NCBI GenBank assembly: GCA_023418535.1
Contig: JAEZZN010000114.1
Coordinates: forward strand, 1 to 8,202
Source: Bacillota bacterium
GTDB taxonomy: Bacteria; Bacillota_A; Clostridia; Tissierellales; Peptoniphilaceae
Direction: 5' to 3'
Length of the DNA: 8,202 bases
The notes beneath the pieces are model-generated. The model saw nothing but the letters and a program-made list of their open reading frames with translations. It was not told the origin of the DNA and ran no database searches. This document shows, in pieces, positions 5,465 through 8,202 of this stretch (position 1 is the stretch's first letter; every line of letters begins with the position of its first letter). Position numbers and translations under genes: made by a program.

Positions 5465-7976
5465 ATGATTAAATTCGAATTAAAAAAAATGATAAAAAGT
5501 AAAAATATACTACTTGTTATAGTGTTCGCATTTATTATGACTTTATATGTACAAAATCTTAGTAAAAAGATAGATGTAGAAAATAATTATACAGTTTTTT
5601 CCAAATGAGTTATATCACGAATCTATTTTTAGTGCGGCTGTAGCAAAAAAGGAAGATAAATTATTTAATTCACAAGAATTCAGGGATATATTACTTATAG
5701 GTATACATAATAGGGTAAGTAGAGAAGAGTTTAATTCCTATACTAAAGAAGAAAAAGAAGCTATTCGTGAAAAATATCAAAAAGATGAAATAGAAAAGAT
5801 AAAAAGAGAGGCAGAGTATTTAAAAAATTATAATATAAAAATTGAGGATGAATTAGCACGTAAAGGATAGGAATGGACATACTATGAGTACATGTATGCA
5901 GAAAAGAACGGATTAGACATAAGAACTACAGCATATCCTTACATAACAACTAATTTAGCTCGAGTAATTATTTATAATTCTAGATTATTATTTGGTATAC
6001 CTTTTTTATTTTTATTAATTATACTATTTTATGGAAGTATATCTTTAGAAAGAGAAAAAGGAAGTTTGGACTTACTTAGATTGACAAATCTTAATTCAAA
6101 AAAAATTATTGCATCAAAACTATTTTCAATTTTTTGTTTTTTATTGACCTATATTTTAAGTTTAATGATATTTCTTATAATTACCTCTCCAATTTTTGGT
6201 GTGGAAATTAGAGGATTTAGTGAAATATATAGAATACTCAGTAATCAATTTAATTATATAAAATCATATCAGCTTATATTTAAAATTTTATCCATGTATA
6301 TTAGTATAATGATGATAATTGCAGTTGTATTAATCATTATAAATAAATTGATAAAAAAATCTGAATCTATATTTACACTTTCTATAATTTTGATTTTAGG
6401 GATGATATATCTGACAAATAATTATGACATATTTAAAAATAAATTTAATATTTTTTATGCAATGGACTATATGAGATTAACTACAGGATTTACCCAAGCA
6501 AAATTCTCTATTAATGGAGATTATAAAATCATATACAATGTGGCAGAAAGTGAAATATATATATATATATTATCAATATTGAGTATTTTAATAATCACTC
6601 TAAAAGATATCGATATATTTCATTGGTTATTTGAATTTAAAGGAATTAAAACTAATAAAATTAAAAATGCTAGTTTAATAAAATTTGAAATAAAAAAAAT
6701 TACGGGAAATAGGACTATATATATTTTTATGGTAGCAATTTTAATTGTAATATTAGGAGAGTATTTTAAAAATAACATATATATTGAGTCAACTAAACAG
6801 AATACATTTAAAAGTTCAATTTATTGGGATGAAATTGCCAAAGATACCCAAAAAGTATTGAATGATACGAGAAGTAAATATTTAAAAGAAGGCATGGATG
6901 TCGAAGATATTGAAGACAATATGGAAATAATTTTTTTGAAAGAATCGCTTGCTAGTTCAAAAAAGAATTCTCGAGATTATAAAGAATTGTGTGAAAATTA
7001 CTTAAATTCTAATGGAGAAAAATACTATCAAGTAGCCAAAGATTTATTAAATAATTTTTGGAGAAATTATCTTTTAGGTGCTAGTTTGTATAAAAGTGGA
7101 CAAGCTCATCAAGCTAATATTTTAGAAAATGAAATAATATTTAATTATGCCATTGAAAATAATATAAAACCTGTATTACAAGATACAATAATATATTCAG
7201 AATATGAAGAATTTGTCAATTCAGAAGTAGAAAAAGAAATGAAGGGTAGATCAATACTTTTATCACGAGAAGGTTTTTTTACACTTTCACGATTTATTAA
7301 AAATTTTAATATAGATATAATACTTTTGACAATTACTTCATTAATAGTCACTGGATATGTTTTAGATAAAGAATATGGTAGACAAATTGAATTAATTAAA
7401 ACTCAACCATTTAATGAATATCTATATCATATTAAAAGAATATGCGTTAATGTATTATGTATTTCAATATTCGTCATTTTTATAATTCTTTTTATTATTT
7501 GCTTTGCAAGTCTACTTAATGGATTAGGAGAAATTAATTATCCTGTAATCGAATATAGAGAACTTGTGGATAGTAATAGTGGAAATTTCGCGTTCGAATT
7601 TGAAAAAAGTGTGTCCATTATACCTATATGGCAATATCTTTTACGTTTTATATTTATATTAATATTACAAATAACATTTATTATTTCACTTATTCTTTTA
7701 ATTTCAATTTTTTCAAAGAACAGAGTAGATTTATTGGTTAAATTTATATTTGTGATAATAATTGGGATATCATTAAATTATATAGTTAATATAGATTTAC
7801 TTCATTTACTAAATCCTTTTACTTATATAAAAACGGGAAATATCGCGAATAATGCAATTTTAATAAAAGAAGATTTAAAAAATGCTTCATTTAATACTAG
7901 TGCATATGTGATATCTATTTGGATATTAATATTAAGTTTATCTGGAAGTTTGGCTTATAAGCTTAAAAACCAGTGA
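5465..7976 (+). pseudogene. Large ABC-2-type membrane permease, tandem double unit, disrupted
   Basis: Rebuilt length is 836 codons from ATG 5465 (weak gtgga in front; ATG 5447 is in the same frame). The first frame gives MIKFELKKMIKSKNILL and TM1, then breaks at a six-T run (5595-5600); one T fewer restores it. An in-frame TAG follows (5868-5870, codon 135). After that 694 codons are open from ATG 5892, which has no RBS. The N-half has TM1 (about 15-31), a charged extracellular domain rich in Glu/Lys, and five more TMs (174-192, 215-241, 275-293, 301-317, 364-379). The C-half repeats the plan: LIKFEIKK (404-411), TM (417-434), a long loop, then TMs near 616-633, 661-684, 722-749, 755-775 and 812-828. 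LEREKGSLDLLRL and LDKEYGRQIELIK match between halves. It belongs to the family of two-unit ABC-2 exporters or immunity permeases. The partner ATPase is not in the window. The substrate is unknown. Confidence 0.65.
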
Positions 7977-8029
7977 AAATATTAGATATTTTGAAGCGAG
8001 AACACTCTTTACATTTATACCTTAATTTT

Positions 8030-8059
8030 TTATCAGTTATTCATTCATTGTGTTATAAT
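8030..8059 (+). promoter_or_regulatory. Extended -10 promoter of the lipid kinase gene
   Basis: TATAAT (8054-8059) is preceded by TG at the extended -10 position (8051-8052), with a TTATCA -35 (8030-8035; 4 of 6) at 18 nt. That gives a leader of about 25 nt before the GTG start. It makes the kinase independent of the damaged permease. Confidence 0.55.
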
Positions 8060-8089
8060 ATTTAAGTAATTTAATATTAGGAGATAAAA

Positions 8090-8202
8090 GTGAGTAAGAT
8101 GAAGAATATAATGGTAATTATGAATCCTTCATCAGGATTATCTGATAGTGGAAAATTTAAAGAAAAAATTAGGGAACAATTATCAAAATATTTTGAAGAA
8201 GT
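8090..8202 (+). CDS. Diacylglycerol kinase/YegS-LCB5-family lipid kinase (3' end outside window)
   Basis: Family members phosphorylate diacylglycerol or a related lipid at the cytoplasmic membrane face; in Gram-positives the DgkB type recycles diacylglycerol left by lipoteichoic acid synthesis. Only 37 codons are visible. They begin MSKMKNIMVIMNPSSGLSDS, in which the strand VIMNPSSG (9-16) is the nucleotide-binding NPxSG motif that opens the DAGK catalytic domain. The following K-E-K-I-R-E-Q-L helix fits too. GTG 8090 is chosen because aggag (8079-8083) sits 6 nt upstream; ATG 8099 is a second possibility. Substrate and exact subfamily need the missing part. Confidence 0.8.
   Translation, partial: MSKMKNIMVIMNPSSGLSDSGKFKEKIREQLSKYFEE

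Noticed and set aside
6555..6570. (AT)8 dinucleotide run
   Set aside because: It encodes Ile-Tyr repeats within a predicted membrane segment of the permease and is explained by AT-rich codons. It causes no frame break here.
4926..7976. Call of a lactococcin 972-type bacteriocin locus
   Set aside because: The order (small secreted protein, then large permease) is similar, but the secreted protein does not clearly show that family's residues and no ATPase is present. It is kept only as a hypothesis.
5892..7976. The 694-codon frame as an intact stand-alone gene
   Set aside because: ATG 5892 has no RBS, and the same frame continues upstream through a TAG into protein-like sequence that completes the first half of the permease. 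It is the 3' part of a broken gene.
7976..7991. Hairpin after the permease as a terminator
   Set aside because: Seven A/T-only pairs with a 3-nt loop and no U-tract are too weak, and common by chance in this DNA.

Overview
The DNA is strongly AT-rich, uses AGGAG-type ribosome binding sites, has short intergenic gaps, and ends many transcription units in U-tract hairpins. The proteins (a single RCK-unit potassium regulator, a lipoprotein-type MetQ, methylglyoxal synthase) point to a low-GC Gram-positive anaerobe, perhaps a Peptoniphilus/Anaerococcus/Finegoldia-type Firmicute. The genus is inference only.

Left part (1-3724, + strand): the 3' end of a KtrA/TrkA potassium-uptake regulator is closed by a perfect 14-bp hairpin terminator. 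A tightly packed four-gene operon follows: a SpoU/TrmH-family RNA 2'-O-ribose methyltransferase, then metN, metI and metQ, a complete D/L-methionine-type ABC importer with ATPase, permease and lipoprotein. Gaps are 7 nt or overlaps. MetN is only 241 residues and lacks the C-terminal NIL/ACT regulatory domain, and no S-box or T-box leader fits in the 70-nt upstream gap. A long-stem hairpin at 3678-3724 ends the operon and can also serve the opposite strand.

Middle part (3678-4472, - strand): mgsA (methylglyoxal synthase) is intact. Between its end and the shared terminator lies a stretch without a substantial protein gene. On the - strand it has a TTGCAA-N17-TACAAT promoter, a hairpin starting at the predicted transcript 5' end, nested helices, a possible RBS-masking helix and the terminator. 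This reads as an independent structured RNA of about 230 nt and is the most interesting unexplained element of the window.

Right part (4473-7976, + strand): an AT-rich regulatory stretch with two inverted repeats and a TTGACA-N17-TAAAAT promoter drives a damaged locus. It holds a small secreted protein gene (in-frame TGA plus a frameshift at an A8 run, own terminator), a doubtful coding remnant, and a very large ABC-2-type permease. The permease has a frameshift at a T6 run and an in-frame TAG, followed by an intact 694-codon open frame. It is an internal tandem duplication of two half-permeases. No partner ATPase is present. I infer a decayed, or possibly slippage-controlled, peptide/export or immunity-type locus.

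Right edge: an extended -10 promoter and a good RBS precede the first 37 codons of a diacylglycerol kinase/LCB5-family lipid kinase with the NPSSG motif.
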